Positions 34,894-44,015 of a DNA stretch of 64,000 bases are shown here, piece by piece; the first letter of the stretch is position 1, and each line of letters starts with the position of its first letter. Under the pieces are notes generated by a model. That model saw only the letters and a list, made by a program, of their open reading frames with translations. It searched no databases and was not told where the DNA came from. Source of the stretch: SMYC01 sp963578475 (GTDB taxonomy: Bacteria > Acidobacteriota > Vicinamibacteria > Marinacidobacterales > SMYC01); assembly GCA_963578475.1 (NCBI GenBank), contig CAUZCL010000017.1:24432-88431 (forward strand), given 5' to 3'. The position numbers were made by a program, and so were the translations under genes.

Positions 34894-35800
34894 GCTCGTT
34901 CCATCGCTCGATGAACGCTACGGCGGCGTCGACAAAGCGCTCGGCGGCCCCGCGACCTCGCTCAACGGTGGCCTCATTGGGATTGCGTAGGCTCCACACT
35001 CCGGTCGTCGACATGTCCCGCGCGGTCGTGCCCTTGCCTGTAGACTCCGCCTTGAGGGCTTCGGCGAGAAATACACGTAGCGCCGTCTCGTCGCCTTCGA
35101 GGATCGACGGGATCATTGCTTGGAGGTGCTCCGGGATCGACAACTTGGCGAGCTCGCTTTTTTCGAGCTCGACGAGCTCCGGGATCAAATAAAGAGCGTT
35201 CGATGTTTCTCCGACACCGCCGTGACGATCGAATGGGCGCGGCGCCAGCTGTGTCGAGGCCCGCGGCGCCATGAACGGGCCGGCAGCCTCGCCGAGCTCG
35301 ACCGCGATCCCGGCAGTCTCGTGATTAATGCGGTCGGCGATGAAGCGTGAGACGACGCGGTTGCCGCCATGCGCGTTCAAGATGAGAAAACGGGTGAAGC
35401 CGTGTTTCATGAGCGACGCGGCGGCCTCGACATAGACGGCTTGGATTGTCTCTAGCGACAACGTGATTGTTCCCGCGAACTCCATGTGATAGGGCGAGTT
35501 GCCGGGCAGCAGGATCGGTGCGACGAGCACGTCAGTCTTTTGTGCGATGAGCTTCGCTCGCTCGATGCCGTTCAACGCGTCCGTTCCAATGGGAAGCTGA
35601 GGACCATGCTGCTCGAGCGAACCGACCGGGATAATTACCATATCGGTGCGCTCGGCAAGTGCTTCGACTTCGGGCCAGCTCATGTGCGGAAGATAGTTCT
35701 TGACCTTTTTCTCGGTCCAAAGTGGATTCGTCTGGGCGCTCGCAAGCGCCGTCCAAGAGACGACGAACGAGACCAACGACATACGTATCATACGTATCAT
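34853..35800 (-). CDS. secreted creatininase-family amidohydrolase
   Basis: A 315-residue protein with a signal peptide (MSLVSFVVSWTALASAQ). The creatininase metal site is visible: GSLEQHGPQLPIGTD (Glu, His, Asp), LNAHGGNR and GGVGETS (Glu). Creatininase-fold enzymes hydrolyse cyclic or linear amides such as creatinine or formamide derivatives. Export to the periplasm and position as the third gene after a TAXI receptor and TRAP permease suggest it processes the transported compound or its precursor (inference). Its ATG overlaps the permease stop as ATGA. Three in-frame ATGs in an ATGATACGT tandem repeat make the exact start ambiguous (35800, 35791 or 35782). Confidence 0.87.
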   Translation of the reverse strand: MIRMIRMSLVSFVVSWTALASAQTNPLWTEKKVKNYLPHMSWPEVEALAERTDMVIIPVGSLEQHGPQLPIGTDALNGIERAKLIAQKTDVLVAPILLPGNSPYHMEFAGTITLSLETIQAVYVEAAASLMKHGFTRFLILNAHGGNRVVSRFIADRINHETAGIAVELGEAAGPFMAPRASTQLAPRPFDRHGGVGETSNALYLIPELVELEKSELAKLSIPEHLQAMIPSILEGDETALRVFLAEALKAESTGKGTTARDMSTTGVWSLRNPNEATVERGRGAAERFVDAAVAFIERWNELRPPGLGRDARPR

Positions 35801-37737
35801 GAGTAATTGGGTGTCTCCAGTTGTCCTTTGGGTGTTGCCTTTCCTCGCATCACGTTCATGCTGAAGACCGCGAGCCCGAGCGCGAGCCCGAGCACTCGGC
35901 TACGGGTATCGGGATAGGCGAGCATGACGGCGGAAAGCGCGAAGAGCCCTCTTTCGACGAGCTTGGTTGGAACAAACGCATAGCCTTCAGCGGTGAATGC
36001 GACAACAGCGATGAGTCCCGCGGTTACGAGGACCGACCAGAGCCCTTCAGCCAGCGAGACACTGTCGATCATCAAGAGGCCCGAATATGCCATCATCAAC
36101 GGAATGATGAAAAAACCCGCCGACAGCTTGAGCGCTTCGACGGCGCTTCGCATCGGCGACGCTCCGGCGATACCCGCGCCCGCAAAGGCAGCCAGAGCGA
36201 TCGGCGGCGTCACGTTCGAAGTTTGAGATAGCCAAAAGATGATCATGTGGGCGACGATGAGAGGCAAGCCCAGGCTCGAAAGCGCGGGAGCGGCCATGAC
36301 GGCAATGACGATGTAAGCGGCGGTCACGGGGAGCCCCATCCCGAGAATGAGAGCCGCCGCGGCGATGAGGACGAGCGCTAGCCAGAGCGCGCCGCCGGCG
36401 AGGTCGACCACCGACTCCGTGAACTGCAAGCCGATCCCGGTCTGACCGATAACGCCCACAACGATGCCCGCGGTGGCGCAGGCGGCGGAAATCGGAAGCG
36501 CCATGACCGCGCCTCGTTTCAAGCCGTCGAGGATGGTTCGGAAACGGACTCGGGTGCGGGCGCGGAGCGCTCCCGTGAGGACGACCATGCCGCTTCCGAT
36601 CGCACCGACGATGGGCGGCGAATAGTTCAAGAGCAGGAGCACGGTGACGACGATGAGCGGCCCGAAGAAATGGTAGCCGTCCCGAAGCGTTCTCGCGAGC
36701 GCCGGCGTGTCGGTGAGGCCGCGAAGCCCGAGCTTCCCCGCCATCAAGTGCACGAAGAGAAGCGTGCACGTGAAGTACAGGAGCGCTGGAGCGATCGATA
36801 GCAGGACGATGTCGTTATAGGGCGTTCTCGTGTACTCCGCCATGATGAAAGCGCCCGCCCCCATGATGGGCGGCATGATCTGTCCGCCCGTCGATGCCGC
36901 CGCCTCGATGCCGGCGGCTTGATCGGGGCGATAGCCAAGCTTTTTCATCATGGGGATCGTGAGCGCGCCGGTCGTGACCGTATTCGCGATGGCGGAGCCC
37001 GAAATCGAGCCCATCGCCGCGGAGGCGATGACACTGGCTTTGGCGGGGCCGCCGCGGTAGCGACCCGCTGCGGCGAAAGCGAGGTCGATGAAAAAACGCC
37101 CGGCGCCCGTAACCTCGAGAAACGCACCGAACAACACGAACATGAACACGGTGCTCGCGGCGATTCCGAGAGGCGTTCCGAAGATACCGGCGCCGGAAAA
37201 GACTTGAAAACGTACGATCCGCTCGAAGGTGAAGCCTCGATTGGCCACGAGGTCGGGGAGAAAGTTTCCGTAGGCGCTGTAGAGGATGAATAGACCTCCG
37301 ATAGCGACCATGATCCAGCCTACCGAGCGCCGGGTCGCTTCGAATAGCAGTGCCATGAACAAGACCCCGGCGATGAAGTCGTGAGGTTTTAGACCGTTCA
37401 GGATGTGGTCGATCGCGCGATAGTCGAAGCTCAGAATGATGTAGCCGCTATAGAGCGCGACTGCCGCGAGCACGAGGTCTACGGCGCGGCCGAGGCGGAA
37501 TCGGCTCGAGGCTGGATCGCGCACGGACGGATGGTAAAGAAAGGTGAGCACGAGCACCCAGGTGAGATGGACCGGGCGCACGAACGTGCCGCCGATCGAG
37601 CCGGTGACACTTTGCCACAGCTGGAAGCAAGAGAGCGCGATGGCGCCAACGAAGGCGATCTTTAAAAGAGTCTCCTCGAGGCGGGCCGATGCGCTACTTG
37701 GCTGCTCTTGCTCGTTTGGGTCCGAGGTTCTCGTCAT
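35797..37737 (-). CDS. TRAP transporter permease, fused small and large subunits
   Basis: A 646-residue membrane protein with roughly sixteen or more helices. The N-terminal third resembles the four-helix DctQ-like subunit and the rest the DctM-like subunit, as usual for the fused permeases of TAXI-TRAP systems. Landmarks are GNFLPDLVANRGFTFERIVR, FVLFGAFLEVTGAGRFFIDL, AMGSISGSAIANTVTTGALT and GGQIMPPIMGAGAFIMAEY. It imports an organic acid-like solute driven by an ion gradient. The start at ATG 37737 overlaps the receptor gene by 44 bases. Confidence 0.92.
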   Translation of the reverse strand: MTRTSDPNEQEQPSSASARLEETLLKIAFVGAIALSCFQLWQSVTGSIGGTFVRPVHLTWVLVLTFLYHPSVRDPASSRFRLGRAVDLVLAAVALYSGYIILSFDYRAIDHILNGLKPHDFIAGVLFMALLFEATRRSVGWIMVAIGGLFILYSAYGNFLPDLVANRGFTFERIVRFQVFSGAGIFGTPLGIAASTVFMFVLFGAFLEVTGAGRFFIDLAFAAAGRYRGGPAKASVIASAAMGSISGSAIANTVTTGALTIPMMKKLGYRPDQAAGIEAAASTGGQIMPPIMGAGAFIMAEYTRTPYNDIVLLSIAPALLYFTCTLLFVHLMAGKLGLRGLTDTPALARTLRDGYHFFGPLIVVTVLLLLNYSPPIVGAIGSGMVVLTGALRARTRVRFRTILDGLKRGAVMALPISAACATAGIVVGVIGQTGIGLQFTESVVDLAGGALWLALVLIAAAALILGMGLPVTAAYIVIAVMAAPALSSLGLPLIVAHMIIFWLSQTSNVTPPIALAAFAGAGIAGASPMRSAVEALKLSAGFFIIPLMMAYSGLLMIDSVSLAEGLWSVLVTAGLIAVVAFTAEGYAFVPTKLVERGLFALSAVMLAYPDTRSRVLGLALGLAVFSMNVMRGKATPKGQLETPNYS

Positions 37738-38650
37738 AGTAACGTTTGGCGCCAGGGTGAAGCGGCAGGGAGCCTATTGAAGCCGCGGATTCCGGGACGA
37801 TGAACCGGGCGACTTGCGAGATGCTCTCCAAGCTCTCCCGAAAGTCGAACAACGCTTTGATGAGCCGGTACGCCACGTCTTCATCCATTTCACGATGGAC
37901 GACCAGGAGGTTCCAGAGTGTCGGGGTCTGTACCGGCTTGTCAACGCCGCGATAAATCCCGGGCGGCACGGAGAACGCGGAATAAGCGGCGATCTTCGCC
38001 GTCACCTTTTTCATTTCTTCATCGGTGAAGGGGACGAGAACGATCTTGCGCGTGACCGCGAGCTCGACGACCGCGGCGATGCCGAGCCCGCCGGCGATGA
38101 AACCCGCGTCGATCGTACCGTCCTTGAGCCCGTTCGACGTCTCCGAATAGTTGAGCTGGCGAACCGTAAAGTCGCTCTCGGTGATCCCGAGCGCATCGAG
38201 GATGTTCCAAGCGGTTACGAAATTCCCCGAGCCCGGTGGGCCGACCGAGACCTTCTTGCCCTTCAAATCCTCGACCGATGTGATGCCCGAGCCCTCGACC
38301 GTCACGAGGTGAACAACGTTGGGATACATCTTGCCGAGGATCGCGAGCGGAAGCGCATAAGGAAAGCGCCCCTGCCCAGCGACCGCGTCCGCGACCGAGT
38401 CTCCCTGGGCGAAGCCGACATGGCTTTCATGCTTCGCGACCTGCACGAGGTTGGTTACGGACCCCGCCGTCACCTCGGCTTTGATATTGATGCCGTCGAC
38501 GTAGCGAGACCAGATGGAAGCAAGCCCTCCACCAAGCGGATAATAGATTCCAGAAGGATTGCCGGTCGCAAAGGAAAGTGTCTGACTCTGCAGAACCTGC
38601 GGAGCAAGAAAAGACGCCGCAAGCAGAACCGTCCAGCCGACTGTGCGCAT
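37694..38650 (-). CDS. TAXI-family TRAP solute-binding receptor
   Basis: A 318-residue periplasmic binding protein. Its signal peptide is TVGWTVLLAASFLAPQVLQS. The mature start TLSFATGNPSGIYYPLGGGL is the hallmark of the TAXI family (named for the T-A-x-I motif region), and EDLKGKKVSVGPPGSGN is also typical. It delivers the ligand to the fused permease encoded next. The ligand is not evident; many TAXI receptors bind dicarboxylates or amino acids. The 5' leader contains the CAGCAAT heptad repeat. Confidence 0.92.
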   Translation of the reverse strand: MRTVGWTVLLAASFLAPQVLQSQTLSFATGNPSGIYYPLGGGLASIWSRYVDGINIKAEVTAGSVTNLVQVAKHESHVGFAQGDSVADAVAGQGRFPYALPLAILGKMYPNVVHLVTVEGSGITSVEDLKGKKVSVGPPGSGNFVTAWNILDALGITESDFTVRQLNYSETSNGLKDGTIDAGFIAGGLGIAAVVELAVTRKIVLVPFTDEEMKKVTAKIAAYSAFSVPPGIYRGVDKPVQTPTLWNLLVVHREMDEDVAYRLIKALFDFRESLESISQVARFIVPESAASIGSLPLHPGAKRYYDENLGPKRARAAK

Positions 38651-38683
38651 CAGAGTCCCTTAAATCGAGGATGCTATCACGTT

Positions 38684-38711
38684 CAGCAATCAGCAATCAG
38701 CAATCAGGAAT
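38684..38711. repeat. heptad tandem repeat, CAGCAAT type
   Basis: Three perfect CAGCAAT units (38684-38704) and a CAGGAAT variant lie in the 155-base gap between the TAXI receptor start and the UXS stop. GTTCAGCAATCAG at 38681-38693 is nearly the reverse complement (12 of 13) of CTGAATGCTGAAC at 38787-38799, so the gap could also fold as a large hairpin. Confidence 0.78.
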
Positions 38712-38805
38712 AATAAGGGTAGCTTTCCGGTACATCCCAGCGCAGGGCGGACTCTCCGTGACGACTGAATCCCGGCTACGAGAAACCTGAATGCTGAACT
38801 CGGAC

Positions 38806-39744
38806 TCACAGCCCGAGCGCTTGCCTAAAATAAGCGATGGTCTGCGTCAAGCCGTCTTCCAGGCTGACTTTCGGGCTCCAATCCAGGAGCTTGTTCGCGA
38901 GGGTGATGTCGGGCTGGCGTATTTTCGGGTCGTCTTCGGGCAGCGGCTTGAACGTTATCTCACTCTTCGAGCCCGTCATCTCGACGATGACGTTCGCGAG
39001 CTCGAGCATCGTCATCTCAGCCGGGTTGCCGATATTCACTGGGCCGGGATGTTCCGAAAACAAGAGGCGGCACAGACCCTCGACGAGGTCTTCCACGAAG
39101 CAAAAGCTTCTGGTCTGTTGTCCATCGCCGAACACGGTGATCGGCTCGCCCGTGAGCGCTTGGCTCACGAAGGCGGGGATGGCGCGGCCGTCTCGAACGC
39201 GCATTCTCGGCCCATAGGTGTTGAAGATGCGCGCGACCTTTACGTTGACGCTGTGGTAGCGGCGATAGGCGACGCTCATGGCTTCGGCGAAGCGCTTCGC
39301 CTCGTCATAGACACCGCGTGGTCCGATCGGATTGACGTTGCCCCAATAATCTTCCGTCTGCGGATGAACGAGCGGGTCGCCGTAGACTTCCGACGTCGAG
39401 GCCAGAAGAAAGGCTGCATTCTTCGCTTTCGCGACGCCCAAAGTTTTGTGCGTTCCGAGCGATCCGACTTTCAGAGTCTGGATGGGAAGCTCGAGATAGT
39501 CGATGGGGCTAGCTGGGCTCGCGAAGTGAAGGATGTAATCGAGCGGACCGTCGATGGGAATCTCTTCCGTGACGTTGTGCTCGACGAGCGTGAACCGAGG
39601 ATTTCCGATATGCGAGAGATTTCTCGGGTTGCCGGTGATGAAGTTGTCCATCCCGATGACTTCGTGATCCCGCGCAAGGAGATAGTCAACGAGATGCGAG
39701 CCGATGAATCCGGCCGCACCGGTAATGAGCGTGCGTTTAGTCAA
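38806..39744 (-). CDS. UDP-glucuronate decarboxylase (UDP-xylose synthase)
   Basis: A 312-residue extended SDR. The glycine motif TGAAGFIGSHLVDYLL is followed by MDNFITGNPRNLSHI, HFASPASPIDY, the STSEVYGDPLVHPQ segment and YDEAKRFAE (catalytic Tyr and Lys). This combination is typical of UDP-glucuronate decarboxylases that make UDP-xylose. I place the start at TTG 39744, which overlaps the stop of the upstream transferase as TTGA and gives the family N-terminus; the frame is open further but over that gene. It would use UDP-glucuronate from Ugd at 48.5 kb. Confidence 0.88.
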   Translation of the reverse strand: MTKRTLITGAAGFIGSHLVDYLLARDHEVIGMDNFITGNPRNLSHIGNPRFTLVEHNVTEEIPIDGPLDYILHFASPASPIDYLELPIQTLKVGSLGTHKTLGVAKAKNAAFLLASTSEVYGDPLVHPQTEDYWGNVNPIGPRGVYDEAKRFAEAMSVAYRRYHSVNVKVARIFNTYGPRMRVRDGRAIPAFVSQALTGEPITVFGDGQQTRSFCFVEDLVEGLCRLLFSEHPGPVNIGNPAEMTMLELANVIVEMTGSKSEITFKPLPEDDPKIRQPDITLANKLLDWSPKVSLEDGLTQTIAYFRQALGL

Positions 39745-41177
39745 AAGGCGTGCTTCTGCAAAACGGCGCGCCAAGTGCGCCAGAGGATTTGGAGATCGAG
39801 CGTGAGCGACCAATTCTGGATGTAGTAGAGGTCGTGCTCGATCCGTTTCTCGATGGAAGTATTGCCGCGCCAGCCGTTCACTTGTGCCCAGCCTGTCATT
39901 CCGGATTTGACCTTGTGGCGGAGCATGTATTTCGGGATGCGGTTCTTGAACTCTTTTACGAAGTTCGGCCTCTCCGGCCGCGGCCCGACGAGGGACATGT
40001 CTCCCTTGAGTACGTTATAGAGCTGAGGCAGCTCGTCGACACTGAAGCGGCGCAGAAGCTGGCCAAAGCCTGTACGTCTTGGGTCCTCCGAAACAGCCAT
40101 GACGGGTCCGGTTTCTTTTTCGGCTTCGTCTTGCATCGACCGAAACTTGAAAATTGTAAAGGGCTTGTTGTCGAGACCCATTCGCTCTTGCGTGTAGAAC
40201 ACCGGACCCTTGGAGGTGAGCTTGATGAGCACGGCGATGATGGCGAAAGGGATGGAGAGGAGGGCAAGAAGTCCGCCGGAGACCGCCATGTCCATGACGC
40301 GCTTCACGAGCCAATTGAAGCCGCGAATAGGGGGCTGGGAGAGATTGATGATTGGCATTCCGTCGAGATCTTCGACCCCAGCGTGAAGCGCCGCATCGGT
40401 CAAGTAGTCCCAGGCGACTTTGATGTCGAGCGCCTCGCGGTTCGCGAAGGCGACGAGGTGGCGGATCTTTTTGTGCGATTCGAGTGGCAGCGCGATGTAG
40501 AGAGAGTCCACCGTTGCGCTCGAGACGATGTCGCCTATGTCGTCGACCGCGCCCAGGATCGGGATGCCGCGATGGCCCGTGAACTCGCCGCGTAGCTTGT
40601 CGTCGAGAAATCCGGTTACCCGGAAACCCATCTCTTGGTGATCGATCAACTTGTCGGCGACCGTGCGTCCAAGCTGACCGGCGCCCGCAATCAAGATATT
40701 CCGGAGGCCCTCGCCGCGGCGCCAGCGGGCTTCGCGCTCGCGGCGGATGACCGTGCGCGCGAGGGTGAGCGCTGTAATGTCGAAGATGACGAAAAGCCCG
40801 AGCACGAGCTGGGAGAACTCGTACCGTCCGGAGATCTCGGGCGGACCATAGAGGTAGTAAACGCGGGCATAGAGCGCCGCGAAGAGTGTCGCGGCTGTCC
40901 CCATCGTCACCGCCCACACAATCGAGCACACCTCGTCCGTACGCGAGCGGATTCGCTTCAAGCTGTAGAGCCCGTGCGCGTAGAACAGGGGAGGCCAAAG
41001 AAGAAGGATGAGCGGCAGAAGCAGCAAGTACTGGCTGAACGGGTTGATGCCTTTGGTGACGTGGAACAAGCCGCTCTCGAACCGTACGAAATAGGCAAAG
41101 CCGAAAGCAAAGCACGTGGCGACGAGATCGCCGGCAACATAAATGCCTGTCCAAATCCGGCTTTGCTGTTTGACCAT
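39741..41177 (-). CDS. polyprenyl-phosphate sugar-1-phosphate transferase (WcaJ type)
   Basis: A 478-residue priming enzyme that attaches the first sugar phosphate to undecaprenyl phosphate for exopolysaccharide synthesis. Five N-terminal helices are followed by a nucleotide-binding-like domain (NILIAGAGQLGRTVADKLID), a reentrant helix (VMDMAVSGGLLALLSIPFAI) and the catalytic bac_transf domain: PVFYTQERMGLDNKPFTIFK, KFRSMQDEAE, RRFSVDELPQLYNVLKGDMS and LVGPRPERP. Family members usually use UDP-glucose or UDP-galactose. It lies between the glycosyltransferases and UXS in one minus-strand run. Confidence 0.93.
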   Translation of the reverse strand: MVKQQSRIWTGIYVAGDLVATCFAFGFAYFVRFESGLFHVTKGINPFSQYLLLLPLILLLWPPLFYAHGLYSLKRIRSRTDEVCSIVWAVTMGTAATLFAALYARVYYLYGPPEISGRYEFSQLVLGLFVIFDITALTLARTVIRREREARWRRGEGLRNILIAGAGQLGRTVADKLIDHQEMGFRVTGFLDDKLRGEFTGHRGIPILGAVDDIGDIVSSATVDSLYIALPLESHKKIRHLVAFANREALDIKVAWDYLTDAALHAGVEDLDGMPIINLSQPPIRGFNWLVKRVMDMAVSGGLLALLSIPFAIIAVLIKLTSKGPVFYTQERMGLDNKPFTIFKFRSMQDEAEKETGPVMAVSEDPRRTGFGQLLRRFSVDELPQLYNVLKGDMSLVGPRPERPNFVKEFKNRIPKYMLRHKVKSGMTGWAQVNGWRGNTSIEKRIEHDLYYIQNWSLTLDLQILWRTWRAVLQKHAF

Positions 41178-41186
41178 TTAGCAGAT

Positions 41187-41214
41187 TAGATGACTAGATC
41201 TAGATGACCAGTTA
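41187..41214. repeat. heptad-phased repeat, TAGATGA type
   Basis: TAGATGA occurs at 41187-41193 and 41201-41207 with CTAGATC between them and CCAGTTA after, keeping a seven-base phase. It fills the 34-base gap between the priming transferase start and the stop of the upstream glycosyltransferase. The match to a strict repeat is weaker than at the other three sites. Confidence 0.55.
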
Positions 41215-42318
41215 GAGACCGGCCGCTTTGGCACGGGTCTCAATGAACTCTCTCATGCGGTTTTGAAACGTTTCTCGCGAGAAGCGGAGCGCCCACTCGC
41301 GGAGCAGCTTTTTATTTACTCCTAGCGAGTATACTTTGTCAATGGCGAGCGACAGGGCTTCGGGTATGGGCTCTCTGAAAAACACGCCTGTCTCTCCATC
41401 CCGCACGGTGTCAAGAGCGCCTCCTTCGCCGTAAGCGACGACGGGCGCTCCGCAAGCTTGCGCCTCGAGAGGCACGATTCCGAAATCCTCGACTCCCAAA
41501 AGCAAGCAAGCCCGACAAGTTTGGTACAGCTCGCGCAGAGTCGCATCATCAGTCCAGCCCAGAAAGCGGACGTTTGGGGGGGCTGTTGCTTTTAGCTGCG
41601 CTTCCGACGGCCCGCTTCCGACGATCACGAGCTCGTCTGTCCGATGGCGAAATGCCTCGATGGCGAGATCGATTCTTTTATACGGCACGAGAGCGGAGAC
41701 CACGAGGCAGAAGGATTGGCCGTCGGATTCGCCAGCCGACACGGACGGCACGTAGAAGTCGGTGTCGACCGGCGGTGGGATTACGGCATCGGCAGCGCGG
41801 CCGTAATACTTGTCGATGCGCTCTGCGACATGAGTCGAGTTAGCGACAAAATGATCGACACGGCTGGCCGAGGCGCGGTCCCAGGCGCGAAGCTTCTTTG
41901 CCACAGGGCCGTAGAGAAGCCTGGCCTTCAACCCCGAGCCGAAATAGTCCTGAAACCGGTCCCAAACGTAGCGCATGGGGGTATGGCAGTAGCAAATGTG
42001 AAGTGCGCCCTCGGCCGGTTGGACCCCTTTGGCGACGCAATGCGAGCTCGAGAGCACGAGATCGAATCCGTTGAGATCGAGCGATTCGATGGCCCACGGG
42101 TGAAGCGGCAGATACCAGCGATATAGTTGCGTAACGCCCGGAAGCTTTTGCGTAAAAGCGGTACGGATCGGAAGCGATTCGATCCGGGGGCTCGTAGAGC
42201 CCGCCACGTGCAGCAATGTGAAAAGCGTCGCGTCCGGAAAGAGGTCGCAGAAAACTTCGAGTACTTTCTCGCCACCGCGCATGCCGGTGAGCCAGTCGTG
42301 GACGAGGGCGACCCGCAT
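41212..42318 (-). CDS. glycosyltransferase family 4 protein
   Basis: A 368-residue GT-B enzyme. The start VALVHDWLTGMRGGEKVLEV is a common opening in exopolysaccharide GT4 proteins. The acceptor-side region (CYCHTPMRYVWDRFQDYFGS) and the donor-binding C-terminal domain (DFGIVPLEAQACGAPVVAYG, with the conserved E-x7-E-like motif) are present. It transfers a sugar from a nucleotide donor onto a lipid-linked intermediate; donor and linkage are unknown. It starts one base after the previous glycosyltransferase stop. Confidence 0.88.
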   Translation of the reverse strand: MRVALVHDWLTGMRGGEKVLEVFCDLFPDATLFTLLHVAGSTSPRIESLPIRTAFTQKLPGVTQLYRWYLPLHPWAIESLDLNGFDLVLSSSHCVAKGVQPAEGALHICYCHTPMRYVWDRFQDYFGSGLKARLLYGPVAKKLRAWDRASASRVDHFVANSTHVAERIDKYYGRAADAVIPPPVDTDFYVPSVSAGESDGQSFCLVVSALVPYKRIDLAIEAFRHRTDELVIVGSGPSEAQLKATAPPNVRFLGWTDDATLRELYQTCRACLLLGVEDFGIVPLEAQACGAPVVAYGEGGALDTVRDGETGVFFREPIPEALSLAIDKVYSLGVNKKLLREWALRFSRETFQNRMREFIETRAKAAGL

Positions 42319-42319
42319 A

Positions 42320-43441
42320 TCAGGAGAGAGCGGTCATGTAGGTCTCTTGGATCTGCGCCACCGCCTCCTCCCACGAGAAACGTTCGGCGCGAAGACGGCC
42401 TTTCTGCTTTAGCCGCTCACGCGTCGCCTCATCGGTCAGGACTGTCTTCATGGCCTCAGCGATCTCCTCGACGTTATAGGGGTCGACGGTGAGCGCGGCA
42501 TCGCCCACGACTTCGGGAAGCGACGAAATCTTGGACGTTATCACCGGCGTACCGTTTGCCATCGCTTCGAGCGGCGGAAGGCCGAAGCCTTCATACAAGG
42601 ATGGAAATACGAAGATGTCGGCGGCGCGGTACAGGGCTACGAGCGTCAGCTCGGGAACGAAGCCAAAGAAACGAACATTGCGGCGCACTTGGTGTCGCTC
42701 GACAGCGCGCCGCAGAGAGGGATATTTCGACATTTCGTCCCCGACGACGATGAGGTTGACATCTGAGAACGACGTGTCATCGCGCAGCTTGGCCAAGGCC
42801 GCGATCACGCGTTCGACGTTTTTGTGAGGTTTGATGTTGCCGACGAAGAGGGCGTTCCTGCCTGTGAGCTGAAAGCGCTGCCGCAACCGGTCGATCGCGC
42901 CCGGCTCGAGCTCCTCCGTCATGATGGGGTCGATGCCGTTCGGGATGACGCGGATCTTCGCTTCGTCGAGATCGAAAAAACCGAGCAAGTCGCGCTTGGA
43001 GGCTTTCGAGACCGTCATGACGACCCGAGCTTTTTCGAGCGCTCGGCCGATCATGAATTTCGCGTAATGTTTGGCCGAGGCCGAAGGCAAGTATTGCGGA
43101 AACAAGAGGTGGATGACGTCGTGGATGGTGACAACGGAGCGGCACGGCGTAAAAAAGGGAAGCACGTAATGAGGCGCGTGGTAGAGGTCGGCCCGTATTC
43201 GCTTGAGCAAGATCGGGATCGTGATGTGCTCCGAGAGCGAATAGTTACGCGCTTTGACGAAGGAAATCTCGAACTTTGAGGATAGGGAGGACAATGAGTA
43301 GAGGAGGGCCTCGTCATGCTTATAGCCCAGGAGGTAGTAGTCGTTATCCGAGTCGAGCGCCGGAAGGTGCCGGATCAAATTTCGCAGGTAGGTCCCAATA
43401 CCGAAATCTTTGATCTTGCGGACGTCGATTGCGATCCGCAT
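42320..43441 (-). CDS. glycosyltransferase family 4 protein (mannosyltransferase-like)
   Basis: A 373-residue GT-B enzyme. The N-terminal IDVRKIKDFGIGTYLRNLIR and HAPHYVLPFFTPCRSVVTIH segments and the C-terminal donor site FPSLYEGFGLPPLEAMANGT are typical of GT4 proteins of the WbaZ/mannosyltransferase group. Together with the next two genes it forms a tightly packed minus-strand set for repeat-unit assembly. The exact sugar is unknown. About 55 bases separate it from the PilZ gene upstream. Confidence 0.88.
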   Translation of the reverse strand: MRIAIDVRKIKDFGIGTYLRNLIRHLPALDSDNDYYLLGYKHDEALLYSLSSLSSKFEISFVKARNYSLSEHITIPILLKRIRADLYHAPHYVLPFFTPCRSVVTIHDVIHLLFPQYLPSASAKHYAKFMIGRALEKARVVMTVSKASKRDLLGFFDLDEAKIRVIPNGIDPIMTEELEPGAIDRLRQRFQLTGRNALFVGNIKPHKNVERVIAALAKLRDDTSFSDVNLIVVGDEMSKYPSLRRAVERHQVRRNVRFFGFVPELTLVALYRAADIFVFPSLYEGFGLPPLEAMANGTPVITSKISSLPEVVGDAALTVDPYNVEEIAEAMKTVLTDEATRERLKQKGRLRAERFSWEEAVAQIQETYMTALS

Positions 43442-43496
43442 GATCCGCTACGCCCTCCATCGGCCCAGATGCTCCATGCAAACTCAGGGAACACTA

Positions 43497-44015
43497 TCAC
43501 GATTCGGCGCCTGTCGTTTGATTCATCTTGGCGCCGAGTTTCTTGAGCTCGACCGCGAGCTCGCTCTGAAGAACGTCGAACTCGGTCGATGGGCTGAACA
43601 CGTCAACGAAGGCGTCGCCGCCGAGAATGGAAGGAAGGCGGGCTTTGAGGGTCGCGCTCGACTCTGTGAACCTGACGCCGTGAACCTGCAGCCCTTCGAA
43701 GCCTAGCTCTTTCGCTCCGCCTTTTCGAACCCAAACGATGCGCGCCGAGATTTCGAAGAGCTCCGCCTGTCTGTACAGCGAAAGCTTGAGGGTCATATCG
43801 TGCCCTTCCACGAGCCGGCGATCGGTGACGATGCAAGCGCCCGTGACCGACATGTTGATGACGAACCCGTAGGCGAGTTTTTGGCCATCCTGGAAGACCG
43901 CGGCGGTCGCCGGGGTCCTTACGTCCTTGTCAACGCACTCCCTGCAGGTTGCGGCGACGTCGCTCCAGATAGCTGCGTTCAGTGTAGTTCGTGACGCGAA
44001 TGAGGGCTTTGTCAT
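43497..44015 (-). CDS. PilZ domain protein, N-terminus uncertain
   Basis: The PilZ core is VRTPATAAVFQDGQKLAYG, then FVINMSVTGACIVTDRRL (the N-x-S-x-x-G motif) and ISARIVWVRKGG. A short C-terminal helix follows. PilZ domains bind cyclic di-GMP, usually through an R-x3-R segment that I do not find intact at the N-terminus. The only in-frame start is ATG 44015, which overlaps the 3' end of the sigma remnant by 86 bases and encodes an unconvincing leader. The gene may therefore be 5'-truncated. Regulation of the nearby exopolysaccharide genes by cyclic di-GMP is an attractive guess. Confidence 0.68.
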   Translation of the reverse strand: MTKPSFASRTTLNAAIWSDVAATCRECVDKDVRTPATAAVFQDGQKLAYGFVINMSVTGACIVTDRRLVEGHDMTLKLSLYRQAELFEISARIVWVRKGGAKELGFEGLQVHGVRFTESSATLKARLPSILGGDAFVDVFSPSTEFDVLQSELAVELKKLGAKMNQTTGAES

